Source: Celeribacter indicus (lineage in GTDB: Bacteria > Pseudomonadota > Alphaproteobacteria > Rhodobacterales > Rhodobacteraceae). From it: 64,000 nt of DNA. Each line of letters starts with the position of its first letter. Position 1 is the first letter of the stretch. Where the stretch lies: the NCBI RefSeq assembly GCF_000819565.1, contig NZ_CP004393.1:1736001-1800000 (forward strand), in the 5' to 3' direction. Shown piece by piece: positions 63,400 to 64,000 of this stretch. Below the pieces are notes generated by a model that was not told where the DNA came from, made no database searches, and was given only the letters and a program-made list of their open reading frames with translations. The position numbers and the translations under genes were made by a program.

Positions 63400-64000
63400 T
63401 CATTCCGCCGCGACGGGGAAAGCCTCGTCCTCCTTGGCGTCGGTGTTCTCGGCTCCCGGCATGTCCTCAGCCATGGCGAAAGCTTCCGGCTGCTCTTCGG
63501 CCAGCCATGCGGGCCGTTCGGTGCGTAGCACGGGCGGCAGCCAGCCGGTTCCGGCGAGAAGCTGCTCGGCGGCTTCCGCCATGTCCGGCTTCTTCCTGTC
63601 CGCGATCTGCACCGCCAAGGGCATCGCGCACGGCGGCGAGGATTTGCGCCTTGATGACGCGCCCTAGATAGGCGCGAACCGTGGGCGTCCAGTGCGCCGT
63701 CATGTCGAGCGCCACCGCCGTCGCCAGCTTGTCGGCGGTGGCAAGGGCATGGCGCTTGTGGGCCTCCCACGGCTGCTTGACGGCATTGACGGTCAGCGAA
63801 GCGCAATGGGCGAACAGGGCCATGACGCTGGCATGATCCAGTCCGGCGATGAAGCCCCAAAGCTCCGCCACGTCGCGCGGCATGTCCGCCGCCCATCCGG
63901 CATGGCGATCTTCCAACGCCTTCGCCGCCGCCGTGTCCTCGATCCCGTCCGCGTGACTGGCGAGATAGCCGCTCGTCGGGCGGATTTCGAGGCAATGGGC
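63400..64000 (-). pseudogene. ParB-like partition protein, frameshifted, 5' end outside window
   Basis: From the right edge, one frame reads IRPTSGYLASHADGIEDTAAA onward to AQILAAVRDA, as in the C-terminal part of ParB/RepB-like ICE proteins. At about 63618-63622 the sense continues in the +1 frame (LAVQIADRKKPDMAEAAEQL, LLAGTGWLPPVLRTERP) to a stop at 63400. One extra C in a CCC run explains it. If real, the protein loses its last ~75 residues of normal sequence; a sequencing error is possible. Confidence 0.65.

Larger units (their letters stand above)
26290..64000. mobile_element. Integrative and conjugative element, left part
   Basis: From the tRNA-Ser to the window edge there is a recombinase, a complete trb mating-pair set, traG, relaxase, traF, partition and replication genes, excision regulators and cargo. 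The backbone order (AlpA-like, repA, parA, RHH, DUF2840, traF, DUF736, transglycosylase, relaxase, and traG-trbB to trbI) is that of Tn4371-like/ICEMlSymR7A-like elements as known from literature. At least 37.7 kb; the right end is not included. Confidence 0.93.

Noticed and set aside
26290..64000. Second copy of the tRNA-Ser 3' end marking the other attachment site
   Set aside because: Searched by eye for the T-arm and acceptor sequence and found none; the element extends past the window.
1..64000. CRISPR array
   Set aside because: No series of regularly spaced short repeats; the only clear tandem repeat is the two-unit one at 58198-58293.

Overview
The window reads as the chromosome of a GC-rich alphaproteobacterium, most likely a Rhodobacteraceae/Rhodobacterales member. 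This is inferred from gene content: a corrinoid methyltransferase protein beside a DUF1638 protein, an ATPase zeta-subunit inhibitor next to purC-purS-purQ, a DUF3772 MscS channel and an RNase E with a long acidic/Ala-rich tail. At 26200-26289 lies a tRNA-Ser(GGA). Everything to its right, through the end of the window, is an integrated conjugative element (ICE) of which only one end is present.

Chromosomal part (1-26289). 1-3438: one-carbon/methyl transfer genes (DUF1638 protein, corrinoid protein, homocysteine S-methyltransferase) with a radical SAM gene between them. 3636-5675: MprF-like lysyl-phosphatidylglycerol synthase/flippase. 5927-10515: ATP synthase inhibitor, purC, purS, two unrelated genes, a small membrane ORF and purQ. 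10634-13787: DctB/DctD-type two-component pair whose regulator lacks the sigma-54 contact loop. 13835-14386: FMN reductase. 15109-18111: RNase E with a leader of up to 720 nt. 18269-26070: ccdA, a membrane hydrolase-like gene coupled to a cytochrome P450, then a cysteine synthase / MscS channel / AlaX operon.

ICE part (26290-64000). A large serine recombinase abuts the tRNA; its frame has no stop of its own and runs antisense through the tRNA. Next comes a complete trb mating-pair operon (trbB-C-D-E-J-K-L-F-G-I), traG, and a LysR gene. A cargo cassette follows: TetR regulator, EmrAB-type efflux pump, two further proteins with TetR-type ligand domains and a DUF3861 protein. Then the relaxase, lytic transglycosylase, DUF736, traF, DUF2840, RHH protein, parA, repA and an AlpA-like gene. 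This order matches the rdfS-to-traF region of Mesorhizobium ICEMlSymR7A as I know it.

A small DUF2285 protein resembling the antiactivator QseM, and a DUF6499/DUF2285 pair joined by a +1 shift resembling the excision activator FseA, complete a likely excision switch. A second cargo insertion between them holds an IS3-family element and a low-GC gene with a possible PD-(D/E)XK nuclease motif. The right end has DUF932, a second DUF736, a FitAB/VapBC toxin-antitoxin pair, a membrane protein and a frameshifted ParB-like gene.

Most noteworthy are non-coding or recoded signals. They are a multi-hairpin RNA-like structure between the AlpA-like gene and qseM; a near-identical ~70-bp leader 72-75 nt upstream of both the integrase operon and the rdfS operon; the +1 slippery site in the fseA pair; four consecutive perfect hairpins upstream of fseA; and a palindrome filling the -35/-10 spacer of the efflux promoter.
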